From: Actinacidiphila bryophytorum
Lineage (GTDB): Bacteria > Actinomycetota > Actinomycetes > Streptomycetales > Streptomycetaceae
DNA length: 64,000 nucleotides
Direction: 5' to 3'
NCBI RefSeq assembly: GCF_016916835.1
Contig: NZ_JAFFIX010000009.1
Span: forward strand, 186,001 to 250,000
The translations under genes and the position numbers were made by a program. The first letter of the stretch is position 1. Every line of letters begins with the position of its first letter. Shown piece by piece: positions 1 through 8,750 of the stretch. The notes under the pieces were generated by a model that was given only the letters and a program-made list of their open reading frames with translations, was not told where the DNA came from and made no database searches.

Positions 1-1
1 G

Positions 2-2953
2 CTGCGGACCGGTGCCGTCGAGGACCGCATCGAGGCGGATCTCGCCCTGGGCCTGCACCGCTCCCTCGTCGCGGAAGTCGGCGAGCTGGTGACGGCCCAC
101 CCGCTGCGGGAGCGGCTGCGCGGCCAGTTGATGCGGGCGCTGTACGGCAGCGGACGGCAGAGCGAGGCCCTGGCGGCGTACGAAGACGCCCGGCGCGAGC
201 TGGCCGACTCCCTCGGCGCCGACCCGGGACCCGAGCTGGCCGCCGTCCACCTGGCCGTCCTGCGGGGCGAACCGTTGGCGGCCCCATGGGATGTTTCACG
301 TGAAACCGGACCTGGCGGGGATGTTCCACGTGAAACATCGTCAGATACGAGGCTTGGGACCAGGTCGGGTGCGAGGCCGGGAACGGGGCCACACACGCGG
401 TCGCACCCGGCTCAGCACAGCGCGCCGGGCAACGCGCCGGGCACGGCGACCCCCGACCCGCTCGCACCCGCCGCCCGCCACCAACTGCCCGCGCAGCTGA
501 CCAGCTTCATCGGCCGGGCCGACGAACTCGCGCTGCTCGCCGACCGATTGGCCCGGCAGCGGCTGGTGACCCTGATCGGACCCGGCGGCGCGGGCAAGAC
601 CCGCCTCGCCGTCGAGGCGGCGGGCCGCCATCCGCAGGACGCCTGCTTCGTGGCGCTGGCCGGGGTCACGGAAGGGGCCGGGATACCGCAGGCGGTGCTC
701 GGCGCGCTCGGCCTGCGCGACGGCGGGCTGCTGCCCGCGGCCGGCTCCGCCGCGGCCCCTGACCCCGTCGCCCGGATCGCGGCGGCGCTCGCCGACCGGC
801 CGCTGCTGCTGGTGCTCGACAACTGCGAGCACCTGGTAGCCGACGCGGCCGTACTGGCCGAACGGCTGCTCACCGGGTGCCCGCGGCTGCGCATCCTGGC
901 CACCAGCCGGGAGGCGCTCGGCATCACCGGCGAGGCGCTGTGCCCGGTGGCCACGCTCGGCCTGCCGAAGCCGGGCACAGAGCCCGCGCAGGTGCTCGCC
1001 TCCCCCGCCGTGCGGCTGTTCGCCGAGCGCGCCGCCGCCGTCAGCCCCGGCTTCGACCCGGCGGCCGACCGCGCCACCGCCGAGACCGTGCTGCGGCTGT
1101 GCTCCGTGCTCGACGGGCTGCCGCTGGCCATCGAACTGGCCGCGGCCCGGCTGCGGTCGCTGTCCGTGCACGACATCGCCGCCCGGCTCGGCGCGCTGCC
1201 GCGCGACGACACCGCCTACAGCCTCGGTGTGCGGCCCGACGCGCTCTTCCGGCTGCTGTCCCGCGGCAGCAGGACCGCCCAGCCGCGGCAGCGCACGCTG
1301 CGCGGGGTCGTCGACTGGAGCTGGGAGCTGCTGCCCGACGACGAGCGGGCGGTGCTGCGCAGGGCCGCGGTCTTCGCGGGCGGCTGGACACAGGCGGCGG
1401 CCGAGGCGGTGTGCGCGGACGGCGAGGCCATCGACGCGGACGACGTGCAGGACCTGATGTCCGCACTGGTCGAGAAGTCCCTGGTGGTCGCCGAGCACAC
1501 CGAGGGCGCGGGCCTGGTCCGCTACCGGATGCTGGAGTCCATCAGGGCCTACGGTGCCGAGCGCCTCGCCGAGGCAGGTGAGACCGAGCGCATGCACCAG
1601 GCCCACGCCGGCTACTTCCTGGACGTCGCGCTCACCGCCGACCCGCACCTGCGCAGCGCCGAGCAGCTGGAGTGGCTGCGGCTGCTGTCGGACGAGCGCG
1701 ACAACCTGCAGGCGGCGCTGCACCGTTCGCTCGACGCGGGCGACATCCACGGCGCCATGCGGCTGATCGCCGCACTGTCCTCCTACTGGCTGCTGCGCGG
1801 GGTGCGCTACGAGGGCGTCGGCCCCGCCCGCCAGGTGCTCGCGGCCCTCGGGCCTGCCGCGCCCCCCGGCCTTGAGGAGGAGTACGCGCTGTGCGTGCTC
1901 GCCGTGGTCAGCGCGCTGTCCGACCCGGCCGGCTACACCGCGCACGTGGCGGCGGCCACCGAGATCGTCGAGGGCATGGACCGCATCGCCCGGCGCTTCC
2001 CGGTGCTGACCCTGCTGTGGGCGCCCTTCGCCGGGGTGCCGCACGGCGACATGGACACCCTGGACGGCATCGAGGCACTGCTGGCCGGGCGCGACGACCC
2101 CTGGTACGACGCGCTGGTGCACCTCGGCTTCGGCTTCCAGGCCTGGATGGTGCACGGGGACGCCGGCACCGCGCAGCGCGAGTGCGAGCGGTCCCTCGCC
2201 GGCTTCCGCGGGCAGGGCGACCGCTGGGGTCTGATCACCTGCCTCAACGTGCTCGCCGACCTCGCCGACCACCGCGGCCGCCCCGACGAGGCGCTGGACT
2301 TCATCGGCCAGGCGCTGGTCCTGGCCGAGGAGCTGGACTCCGCGCTCGACGTGGCGGAACTGCTCACCAACCGTGCCCTCTACAGCCTGCGGGCCGGCGA
2401 CCTCGACGCGGCAGGCGCGTCCTGTGAGCGGGCGGTCGCGCTCTCCCGGCGGGCCGGGGCGCCCGAGACGCTGGCCCTCGCCCACCGCTGCCTCGCCGAC
2501 ACCGCCCGGCTGCGCCGCGACCTGCCGGCCGCCCGCGCGCTCGCCGAGCAGGCGCTCGCCGAATGCCCCACCGGCTGGTTCTCCAGCAACAGCACCCGGT
2601 CGACGGTGCTGACGTCGCTGGCACTCGTCGCCGTCGCGGAGGGCGACGCGCAGGCCGCCCGGGCCTGCCTCAAGGACGCCGTCACCTTCGACGCCGAGGT
2701 GCTGCAGCTGTCGATGCACGCCGCCCACATCGCCGGCGCCGCCGCCGCACTCGCCCTCCTGGAGGGCGACCCGCAGCAGGCCGCCGCACTGCTCGGCGCC
2801 GAGGAGGCGCTGCGCGGCACCCGGCCCACGGGACCTGACGCGGACGCCACAGCCGCGGCCGTACGGGCGGCGCTGGGCGACACCGCGGGCGCCGCCTGCC
2901 CGGACCGCGGCGCCGCCCTCGGCATGCTGACGGCGTACGTCACCGGGGGCTGA
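2..2953 (+). CDS. SARP/AfsR-type regulator, 5' partial (BTAD + NB-ARC ATPase + TPR)
   Basis: The frame is already open at the window edge, so the N-terminal winged-helix DNA-binding domain lies outside. The first ~90 codons form a bacterial transcriptional activator domain (motifs RIEADLALGLH, HPLRERLRGQLM, LYGSGRQSEALAAYEDAR). A low-complexity linker of about 60 residues follows, then an NB-ARC/AAA ATPase beginning QLTSFIGRADEL, with Walker A GPGGAGKT at 578-601, Walker B LLLVLDNCEHL and the TSREALG sensor. The C-terminal half is TPR-like, as in AfsR-family activators. The family regulates antibiotic or developmental genes; the target here is unknown, and the MFS exporter 70 bp downstream is the obvious candidate. 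The linker carries two parS-like sites, so its DNA sequence may be under non-coding selection. The GTG at 89 is internal to the BTAD and is not the real start. Confidence 0.88.
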   Translation: MRTGAVEDRIEADLALGLHRSLVAEVGELVTAHPLRERLRGQLMRALYGSGRQSEALAAYEDARRELADSLGADPGPELAAVHLAVLRGEPLAAPWDVSRETGPGGDVPRETSSDTRLGTRSGARPGTGPHTRSHPAQHSAPGNAPGTATPDPLAPAARHQLPAQLTSFIGRADELALLADRLARQRLVTLIGPGGAGKTRLAVEAAGRHPQDACFVALAGVTEGAGIPQAVLGALGLRDGGLLPAAGSAAAPDPVARIAAALADRPLLLVLDNCEHLVADAAVLAERLLTGCPRLRILATSREALGITGEALCPVATLGLPKPGTEPAQVLASPAVRLFAERAAAVSPGFDPAADRATAETVLRLCSVLDGLPLAIELAAARLRSLSVHDIAARLGALPRDDTAYSLGVRPDALFRLLSRGSRTAQPRQRTLRGVVDWSWELLPDDERAVLRRAAVFAGGWTQAAAEAVCADGEAIDADDVQDLMSALVEKSLVVAEHTEGAGLVRYRMLESIRAYGAERLAEAGETERMHQAHAGYFLDVALTADPHLRSAEQLEWLRLLSDERDNLQAALHRSLDAGDIHGAMRLIAALSSYWLLRGVRYEGVGPARQVLAALGPAAPPGLEEEYALCVLAVVSALSDPAGYTAHVAAATEIVEGMDRIARRFPVLTLLWAPFAGVPHGDMDTLDGIEALLAGRDDPWYDALVHLGFGFQAWMVHGDAGTAQRECERSLAGFRGQGDRWGLITCLNVLADLADHRGRPDEALDFIGQALVLAEELDSALDVAELLTNRALYSLRAGDLDAAGASCERAVALSRRAGAPETLALAHRCLADTARLRRDLPAARALAEQALAECPTGWFSSNSTRSTVLTSLALVAVAEGDAQAARACLKDAVTFDAEVLQLSMHAAHIAGAAAALALLEGDPQQAAALLGAEEALRGTRPTGPDADATAAAVRAALGDTAGAACPDRGAALGMLTAYVTGG
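292..307. promoter_or_regulatory. parS site 1 (ParB-binding palindrome)
   Basis: TGTTTCACGTGAAACC contains the perfect 14-bp palindrome GTTTCACGTGAAAC at 293-306, the core parS consensus of bacterial chromosomes. It lies in the coding linker of the SARP-type regulator. Streptomyces parS sites cluster around oriC, which fits the gene order in this window. Confidence 0.9.
322..337. promoter_or_regulatory. parS site 2 (one mismatch)
   Basis: TGTTCCACGTGAAACA matches the parS core with a single T-to-C change in the left half-site. It starts 30 bp after the first site, about three helical turns, so ParB dimers could load on the same DNA face. It is also inside the regulator's coding linker. Confidence 0.82.
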
Positions 2954-3022
2954 CAGCGCCGGTGTGCGGGCGGTCAGCGTGCGGTGCGCGGCCGGTCAGC
3001 GCCGCCCCGCACGCTGCTTCCC

Positions 3023-4603
3023 ATGACGAAGACAACCACCGCGTACGACACCACCGGCGGACCGGCCGCGCAGCAGAACGGACGGCGCTGGGCCGTACTC
3101 GCCATCTGCAGCATCGCCTCCGCGCTGCTGGGCATCGACACCAGCGTCCTGAACTACGCCGTCCCCTCGCTGTCCGCACAGCTCGCCCCGTCCGCCACCC
3201 AGTTGCTGTGGATCGTGGACGTCTACGGCTTCGTGCTCGGCGGTCTGCTGATCGTCGCGGGCAACATCGGCGACCGCATCGGGCGCAAGAAGCTGCTGCT
3301 GCTCGGGGTGGCCGGCTTCGGCGCCGCCTCCGCGGTGAGCGCCTACGCCGACAGCCCCGCCACCTTGATCGCCGCCCGCGCGCTGCTCGGGCTCGCCGGG
3401 GCGACGATCATGCCGTCCACGCTGTCGCTGGTGCGGGCCGCCTTCACCGACCCCAAGGAGCGCACCACCGCCGTCGGCATCAGCGGCGGCGTCGCCGCGG
3501 CCAGCTTCGCGCTCGGGCCGGTCGTCGGCGGGCTGCTGCTCGACCACTTCTGGTGGGGCTCGGTCTTCCTGGTCAACGTGCCGGTGATGGCGCTGGTCCT
3601 GGTGGCAGGTGCGGTGATCCTGCCGGAGACCCGCAACCCGCGGCCCGGCCGGCTCGACTGGGTCAGCGTGCCGCTGTCGGTGCTCGGGATGTTCGGCGTG
3701 ATCTACGCGATCAAGACGGCGGCCCGCGACGGGGTCGCGGAGCCCTCGGTGTGGATAGCCGCGGGCCTCGGGGCCGCGCTGCTCGCGGTCTTCCTGCGCC
3801 GTCAGACCACCCTGGACGAGCCGCTGCTCGACCTGCGGCTGTTCAAGAACGCAGCCTTCTCCGGGGCGATCAGCGCGAACGTCGTGACCATGTTCGCCGC
3901 CTCCGTGCTGTCGCTGGGCTTCTCGCTGTACTTCCAGGTGGTCCGCGGCTGGTCGCCGCTGACCGCGGGGCTCGCGGTGCTGCCCGGTCCGCTGGCGGCG
4001 GCCGTGACCGCACCGGCAGCGGGTGCGCTGATCCCGCTGATCGGCCGGGCGCGCACGGTGGCAGCCGGCCTCTTCCTGATGGGCCTGAGCACCGCGGGGC
4101 TCGGCATGTCCACCCCGCACACCGCCTACTGGCAGCTGCTGCCGGTGGTGGTCGTCAACGGTGCGGGTCTGATGCTCACCTTCGCCGTCACTGCCGACAC
4201 CATCCTGGCCAGCGCGCCCAGCACCAGGACCGGGGCCGCGGCGGCGATCTCGGAGACCGCGATGGAGCTGGGCGGCGCGCTCGGCATCGCCGTCCTCGGC
4301 TCGGTGCTCAGCGCGTACTACCGCAGCGACCTGAAGCTGCCCGGCGGGCTGACGGCGCAGCAGCGGGGCGCGGCACGCGAGTCGGTGAGCGGCGGCGTCG
4401 AGACCGGGCTGCACCTGCCGGGCGCCCTCGGGCGGCAGGTCGCCGACGCGGCCAGGCAGGGCTTCACCGACAGCCTGCACACCACGACGCTGATCGGGGC
4501 GGCGCTGATGGTGCTCGGCGCGGTCGCCGCGCTGATCACGCTGAAGGACGTCCCCGCGGTCCTGCACGACCCGGAGCCCGAGCCGGCGCCCGCGGCGAGC
4601 TGA
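3023..4603 (+). CDS. MFS drug-type exporter (DHA2/QacA-like, 14 TM)
   Basis: Major facilitator of about 526 residues, the usual length for 14-helix DHA2 proton antiporters. The opening segment WAVLAICSIASALLGIDTSV matches the family TM1 with its acidic residue. GDRIGRKKLLLLG is the signature loop between TM2 and TM3, and the antiporter motif C-like GGVAAASFALGPVVGGLL follows in TM5. I chose the ATG at 3023, where family similarity begins, rather than a frame-compatible upstream codon. The gene lies 70 bp after a SARP-type regulator in the same direction and ends at a strong bidirectional terminator. Substrate unknown; drug or secondary-metabolite export is a family-level inference. Confidence 0.9.
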   Translation: MTKTTTAYDTTGGPAAQQNGRRWAVLAICSIASALLGIDTSVLNYAVPSLSAQLAPSATQLLWIVDVYGFVLGGLLIVAGNIGDRIGRKKLLLLGVAGFGAASAVSAYADSPATLIAARALLGLAGATIMPSTLSLVRAAFTDPKERTTAVGISGGVAAASFALGPVVGGLLLDHFWWGSVFLVNVPVMALVLVAGAVILPETRNPRPGRLDWVSVPLSVLGMFGVIYAIKTAARDGVAEPSVWIAAGLGAALLAVFLRRQTTLDEPLLDLRLFKNAAFSGAISANVVTMFAASVLSLGFSLYFQVVRGWSPLTAGLAVLPGPLAAAVTAPAAGALIPLIGRARTVAAGLFLMGLSTAGLGMSTPHTAYWQLLPVVVVNGAGLMLTFAVTADTILASAPSTRTGAAAAISETAMELGGALGIAVLGSVLSAYYRSDLKLPGGLTAQQRGAARESVSGGVETGLHLPGALGRQVADAARQGFTDSLHTTTLIGAALMVLGAVAALITLKDVPAVLHDPEPEPAPAAS

Positions 4604-4615
4604 CGGCGGCAGGCA

Positions 4616-4663
4616 TGCGGCACCCCGTGCCCGGCGCGACTGCGCCGGGCACGGGGTGCCGCA
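4616..4663. terminator. Bidirectional terminator, 22-bp perfect stem
   Basis: Perfect 22-bp inverted repeat (4616-4637 and 4642-4663) with a GACT loop, lying between the convergent MFS gene and the DUF5324 gene. It has no T-tract, which is usual for Streptomyces terminators. Confidence 0.85.
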
Positions 4664-4682
4664 TACGGCGGTCTCGGGGAGT

Positions 4683-5459
4683 TCAGGCGCCGTCGCGCTT
4701 GTCGTCCTCCGAGGGGGCGGCCTCGATGTCGGAGTCGCCGGGGGAGCCGTCGACGCGGTCGACGTGCGCGCCGGAGCCGTTCACCGACGTCGGGGAGCCG
4801 TCGAGCGGGTCGACGACCGTCAGGGTGCTGGTGCCGGTCACGCGCTCTGCGGCCTCGTCCGACTCGGTGGGCTCGGTCGGCTCGACCAGCCAGTCCGGGT
4901 TGGCCTGCTTGCTCCACCAGCGCCAGGCCGCGAAGGCCGCACCGCCGACGATGCCCGCGAGCAGCACACCGCGGAAGGCGCGTCCGGTGCGCTCCCTGCG
5001 CACCCGCTTGCGCACCAGCCGGTCGATCTCCGCGGCCGTCACCTGGCCGCGCAGCGCGTGGATGGCGGCGGCGCCGCGCAGCAGCGCCTCGTTGGTCACC
5101 GGCACCGCGACCGCCCGGGTCGCCGCGACCGCGGAACCCACCCTGGGCACCGTGTAGTCGGCCGCCGTCCTGGCGGTCTGCCGGGTTTTGCGGGCCGCGT
5201 TCTCCACGGCGACCGCGGTCTTCGGCGGCACGGCGGCCCATGCCTGCTCGCGTGCCTGCCGCACCTGCGCGGCGAGCTTGGCGTCGTAGGTCGCCCTGGC
5301 GAGCGCGCCGGCCTGCTGCGCGTACGTACCGGCCTGTTGTGCGTAACGCGTTGCCTCATCCCGGGCGGTGCTCGCGTACGGCGCAGCCACCTCCGCGGCG
5401 TGCCGCACGCTGTCCTTCGTGATGTCGGCCGCGTTGCGCACGCTGTCGATGCGGGTCAC
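4683..5459 (-). CDS. DUF5324-family membrane-anchored protein
   Basis: A 258-residue protein that begins at GTG 5459, preceded by a strong GAGGAGGAGG ribosome site; an ATG further upstream in frame has no such site. The N-terminal 130 residues are Ala-rich, amphipathic and helical (repeats of the RNAADITKDSVRHAAE type). A basic stretch (RLVRKRVRRERTGR) precedes one membrane helix (GVLLAGIVGGAAFAAW), and the tail is acidic (PTEPTESDEAAE). I recognise the architecture as the Streptomyces DUF5324 family, which has no known function. It neighbours the cyclophilin and crgA block, as in other Streptomyces. A role in envelope or hyphal-tip structure is speculation. Confidence 0.8.
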   Translation of the reverse strand: MTRIDSVRNAADITKDSVRHAAEVAAPYASTARDEATRYAQQAGTYAQQAGALARATYDAKLAAQVRQAREQAWAAVPPKTAVAVENAARKTRQTARTAADYTVPRVGSAVAATRAVAVPVTNEALLRGAAAIHALRGQVTAAEIDRLVRKRVRRERTGRAFRGVLLAGIVGGAAFAAWRWWSKQANPDWLVEPTEPTESDEAAERVTGTSTLTVVDPLDGSPTSVNGSGAHVDRVDGSPGDSDIEAAPSEDDKRDGA

Positions 5460-5674
5460 AGGAACCTCCTCCTCGGTGGCGTACGGTTTTCGCCTTTCCA
5501 CCCGGTTTGAAATCATGCCCGGCTGCACGGCGTACGGCATGTGCGGACGGGCATACGGGTCAGTCGGCCCGGTTGCTGCGCAGTCGGGCAGGACGGAGGA
5601 GGACGGAAGCCCGCGGACGGGGCCGTGCCGTGCGAGGATCTGTGCCTGTCAGCGAAGACTATGGAAGGTAGACC

Positions 5675-6205
5675 GTGGCCGAGCAGCTCTACGCCACCTT
5701 GAAGACCACCCACGGCGACATCGTGATCCGGCTGCTGCCGAACCATGCCCCCAAGACGGTGGCGAACTTCGTCGGCCTCGCCGAGGGCACCCGGGAGTGG
5801 ACCGACCCGCGGACCGGCAGCGCCACCCACGCCAGGCTCTACGACGGTACGGTCTTCCACCGGGTCATCTCCGGTTTCATGATCCAGGGCGGCGACCCGC
5901 TGGGGAACGGCACCGGCGGCCCCGGCTACGAGTTCGCCGACGAGTTCCACCCCGACCTGGCCTTCGACAAGCCCTACCTGCTGGCGATGGCCAACGCGGG
6001 ACCGGGCACGAACGGCTCCCAGTTCTTCATCACGGTCGCCCCGACCACCTGGCTGACCCGCAAGCACACCATCTTCGGCGAGGTCGCCGACGACGCCAGC
6101 CGCAAGGTGGTGGACGCGATCATCAACAGCCCCGCCAACCCGCGCACCGACCGGCCGCTGGAGGACGTCGTCATCAAGTCCGTCGTCGTCGAGACCCGCG
6201 ACTGA
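5675..6205 (+). CDS. ppiA: Peptidyl-prolyl cis-trans isomerase, cyclophilin type
   Basis: Cytosolic cyclophilin of 176 residues with no signal peptide. It catalyses cis-trans isomerisation of X-Pro bonds in folding proteins. Signatures: FHRVISGFMIQGGDP with the catalytic Arg at residue 63, GTGGPGYEFADEF, and LAMANAGPGTNGSQFFIT. The position of the drug-contact Trp loop is TTWLTRKHTIFG. The start is GTG 5675 behind GGAAGG. The gene is upstream of the rhomboid and crgA, the arrangement seen near oriC in actinobacteria. It appears monocistronic, with a hairpin directly after the stop. Confidence 0.95.
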   Translation: MAEQLYATLKTTHGDIVIRLLPNHAPKTVANFVGLAEGTREWTDPRTGSATHARLYDGTVFHRVISGFMIQGGDPLGNGTGGPGYEFADEFHPDLAFDKPYLLAMANAGPGTNGSQFFITVAPTTWLTRKHTIFGEVADDASRKVVDAIINSPANPRTDRPLEDVVIKSVVVETRD

Positions 6206-6225
6206 CGTAGTCTTCGGGAACACCG

Positions 6226-6257
6226 CGCCCCGCCCGCACGTCCAAGTGGGCGGGGCG
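6226..6257. terminator. Hairpin after ppiA
   Basis: Inverted repeat CGCCCCGCCC (6226-6235) and GGGCGGGGCG (6248-6257) with a 12-nt loop, 20 bp after the cyclophilin stop. It is a likely intrinsic terminator. Confidence 0.6.
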
Positions 6258-6297
6258 TTCAGCGCGTCAGGGCGCCGTGACAGGGGAGTGCGTTTTC

Positions 6298-7152
6298 ATG
6301 GACCAGGCGGTCTGCTGCTACCGGCACCCGGACCGGGAGACCGGCATACGCTGCACGCGCTGCGACAAGCCGATCTGCCCGGAGTGCATGGTCAGCGCGT
6401 CGGTCGGCTTCCAGTGCCCGGACTGCGTCCGGCAGGGCTCGGGCCACATGCCCCGGCAGCGGACGGTGGCCGGCGGGGTGGTCGCGCACGACCCCTTCCT
6501 GATCACCAAGATCCTCATCGCGCTCAACATCGTGGTCTTCGTGATCGAGCTGGCGGTCGGCGACCGGGTGGTGCGCGACCTCGGCCTGTACGCGGCGTGC
6601 ACCCCCAAGCAGTTCCCGCCGCAGCAGTGCATCGGGGTGGCCGACGGCGAGTGGTACCGGGTCATCACCTCGGCCTTCCTGCACGACCGGAGCAACTTCG
6701 CCCACATCGGCTTCAACATGCTGTCGCTGTGGTGGATCGGCGGCCCGCTGGAGCGGCTGCTCGGCCGCAGCCGCTACATCGCGATCTACCTGGTCTCCGC
6801 GCTGGCCGGCAGTGCCGCTGTGCTGCTGATCACACCGGACTCGCTGACCCTGGGCGCCTCCGGCGCGATCTTCGGGCTGTTCGGTGCGACGGCGGTCTTC
6901 ATGCGGCGGCTGCGCTACGACATGCGGCCGATCCTGATCCTGCTGGTGCTCAACGTCGTCTTCAGCTTCACCTGGCCCAATGTCAGCTGGCAGGCGCATA
7001 TGGGCGGCCTGGTGGCCGGGACCGCGGTGGCCATAGCGATGGCGTACGCACCACGGGAGCGGCGGGACGCCGTGCAGTGGGGGACGGCCGCCGGTGTGCT
7101 GGTCCTGACGGTGGTGCTCTCGGTGATCGCTGTGGCACAGGTCACGTCCTGA
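6298..7152 (+). CDS. Rhomboid-family intramembrane serine protease with N-terminal zinc-binding domain
   Basis: A 284-residue polytopic membrane protein. The N-terminal ~45 residues carry a B-box-like Cys/His cluster (CCYRHPDRETGIRC, CTRCDKPICPEC, FQCPDC) likely to bind zinc. The rhomboid core follows: HIGFNMLSLWWIG (oxyanion Asn helix), GASGAIFG with nucleophile Ser188, and WQAHMGG with catalytic His234. Rhomboids cleave substrate membrane helices within the bilayer. I chose ATG 6298 over GTG 6277 because AGGGGAG sits about 10 bases before it. The family is syntenic with crgA in Streptomyces. Substrates are unknown. Confidence 0.93.
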   Translation: MDQAVCCYRHPDRETGIRCTRCDKPICPECMVSASVGFQCPDCVRQGSGHMPRQRTVAGGVVAHDPFLITKILIALNIVVFVIELAVGDRVVRDLGLYAACTPKQFPPQQCIGVADGEWYRVITSAFLHDRSNFAHIGFNMLSLWWIGGPLERLLGRSRYIAIYLVSALAGSAAVLLITPDSLTLGASGAIFGLFGATAVFMRRLRYDMRPILILLVLNVVFSFTWPNVSWQAHMGGLVAGTAVAIAMAYAPRERRDAVQWGTAAGVLVLTVVLSVIAVAQVTS

Positions 7153-7181
7153 GGGCCGTGACCCCTGGCGTTGATCACACG

Positions 7182-7421
7182 TTATCCACAGCGGGTAGGG
7201 GATCCTGTGCGACTTGTGCACAGCCGGGACGAACGGCGGTGCGGGTGGCCGTGTATCCGGATTGCCCCGGTTTTCCCGGCAAGATCAGGACAGTTCGGTG
7301 TCCGGACAGCAAACGACCGGTGGCCGTCGGCTCCGGCCACCGGTCGTACCGGCGTCAACCTCGTAGAGGTTATCCACAGATCTTCCGACCTTTTCCCCAC
7401 TGTGGATAACCGTGTGGACAA
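7182..7421. promoter_or_regulatory. Cluster of DnaA boxes between the rhomboid gene and crgA
   Basis: Within 240 bp are TTATCCACA at 7182-7190 and 7370-7378 (plus), the same 9-mer inverted at 7401-7409, and TTGTCCACA inverted at 7413-7421. A degenerate TTGTGCACA is at 7214-7222. The last three good boxes are head-to-head within 52 bp. This is a DnaA-binding cluster outside oriC, lying over the crgA 3' end and the convergent intergenic region. S. coelicolor has named extra-oriC clusters (H69, H24, D78) that titrate DnaA; this may be the counterpart of one of them, but I cannot say which. Confidence 0.85.
7313..7347. terminator. Bidirectional hairpin between rhomboid gene and crgA
   Basis: Perfect 14-bp inverted repeat (7313-7326 and 7334-7347) with a 7-nt loop, between the convergent rhomboid and crgA genes. 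It is embedded in the DnaA-box cluster. Confidence 0.75.
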
Positions 7422-7676
7422 CTACTTCCACTGCGTCGAGACGACGAACCCGCCCGCGATGAATCCGAAGCCCACCACGATGTTCCAGTTGCCGAACGCG
7501 TCCACCGGCAGACTGCCCTGCGTGACGTAGAACAGCACGATCCAGGCAAGGCCGACGATGAAGAAGGCCAGCATCAGCGGGGCCACCCAACTGCGGCCGC
7601 CGAGCTTTATGGCGGTGGCGGCCTTCGCCGGGGGCGGGGTGAAGTCGGCCTTCTTGCGGATCCGTGACTTCGGCAC
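7422..7676 (-). CDS. crgA: Cell division protein CrgA
   Basis: An 84-residue membrane protein with an N-terminal basic segment ([16 protein letters not shown]) and two membrane helices (about residues 29-51 and 61-80), ending VVSTQWK. Length and sequence match actinobacterial CrgA. CrgA localises to division sites, interacts with FtsZ and penicillin-binding proteins, and in Streptomyces coordinates sporulation septation. The 3' end abuts DnaA boxes, which links it physically to a replication-control element. It is divergent from the DUF881 gene across a 155-bp promoter region. Confidence 0.95.
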   Translation of the reverse strand: MPKSRIRKKADFTPPPAKAATAIKLGGRSWVAPLMLAFFIVGLAWIVLFYVTQGSLPVDAFGNWNIVVGFGFIAGGFVVSTQWK

Positions 7677-7831
7677 GAGGGAGTCTCCTGTCGATGCGCT
7701 GCGTAACCGCGGCGGATGTGCGGGGCGGTCTGGCGGATAGGGGGTGGCGGTCCGTTGCCGGCGAGGGGCGCTGCCGCCGCCGGGCGTCCGTTAGCGTAGT
7801 GCTTCCTCTGGTTGTAAGGAGACAGCGTACG

Positions 7832-8617
7832 GTGGCGACGGATAGCGGTGGAAGCGCACCCACCCCCTCCCCCCGTGCTGTCTCCCGCACCGTAGCGCTG
7901 CGAGTGCTCAGTGCGGGAGTCTTCGCGCTGGCCGGACTGATCTTCTGGATGAGTTTCGACACCGCCAAGGGCGTGGACATCCGCAGCGACGACCCGCTGC
8001 CGAAGCTGTCCGACACCATTCGCACCAAGAACACCCGCAATGGCCAGCTGGAGAACCAGCTCACCGGCGTCCGGCAGGACGTCGACCGGCTGACCCGGCA
8101 GGGCAGCGGGCTGAGTGCCGCGGAGCAGGCCAGGGCCGACGCCCTGGCCAGGGACGCGGGCACCGACCCGCTCACCGGACCCTCGATCGAGGTCACCCTC
8201 GACGACGCACCGCCCAACGCGACCGCCCTCGTCCCCGGCGTCCCCGACCCGCAGCCCAACGACCTGGTCATCCACCAGCAGGACCTGCAGGCCGTGGTCA
8301 ACGCGCTCTGGCAGGGCGGCGCCCAGGGCATCCGGGTGATGGACCAGCGGCTGATCTCCACCAGCGCCGTCCGCTGCGTCGGCAACACCCTGATCCTCCA
8401 GGGCCGCGTCTACTCGCCGCCCTACCGGATCACCGCAGTGGGTGACCAGGCGAAACTGCGCCAGGCGCTGAACGCCAGCCCGGCGATCCAGAACTACCTG
8501 CAGTACGTGTCGGCCTACGGCCTCGGCTGGAAGGTCTCGGCCGCGAAGAAGACCACGCTCCCGGGCTACACCGGCTCGACCGTCCTGCACTATGCGCAGC
8601 CTGTGAGCCGGCCCTGA
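7832..8617 (+). CDS. DUF881-family membrane protein
   Basis: A 261-residue protein. One N-terminal membrane helix (VLSAGVFALAGLIFWMSF) is followed by a heptad-like coiled segment (QLENQLTGVRQDVDRLTRQ). The extracellular DUF881 domain ends in GAQGIRVMDQRLISTSAVRC and YGLGWKV. GTG 7832 is chosen because AAGGAG lies 10 bases upstream and the helix follows at the usual distance. DUF881 proteins accompany division and wall genes in Gram-positive bacteria; their function is unsettled. It is probably co-directional with the small membrane protein, amidotransferase and sortase genes downstream. Confidence 0.88.
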   Translation: MATDSGGSAPTPSPRAVSRTVALRVLSAGVFALAGLIFWMSFDTAKGVDIRSDDPLPKLSDTIRTKNTRNGQLENQLTGVRQDVDRLTRQGSGLSAAEQARADALARDAGTDPLTGPSIEVTLDDAPPNATALVPGVPDPQPNDLVIHQQDLQAVVNALWQGGAQGIRVMDQRLISTSAVRCVGNTLILQGRVYSPPYRITAVGDQAKLRQALNASPAIQNYLQYVSAYGLGWKVSAAKKTTLPGYTGSTVLHYAQPVSRP

Positions 8618-8750
8618 GAAGCGGCCGGTCGGCGGCCCGGGAGCTGACGGACGCCCAGGTGAAGCCATGACGAAGCTTTGTCCGGCTACCAGGGCGCTCC
8701 GGGCGATCTCCCCTTACTCTGTTCCGGGGAGCCGGAAGGAAGGGACCGTG

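Noticed and set aside
7182-7421. oriC itself
   Set aside because: Only about five boxes, and neither dnaA nor dnaN flanks them; it is a satellite DnaA cluster.
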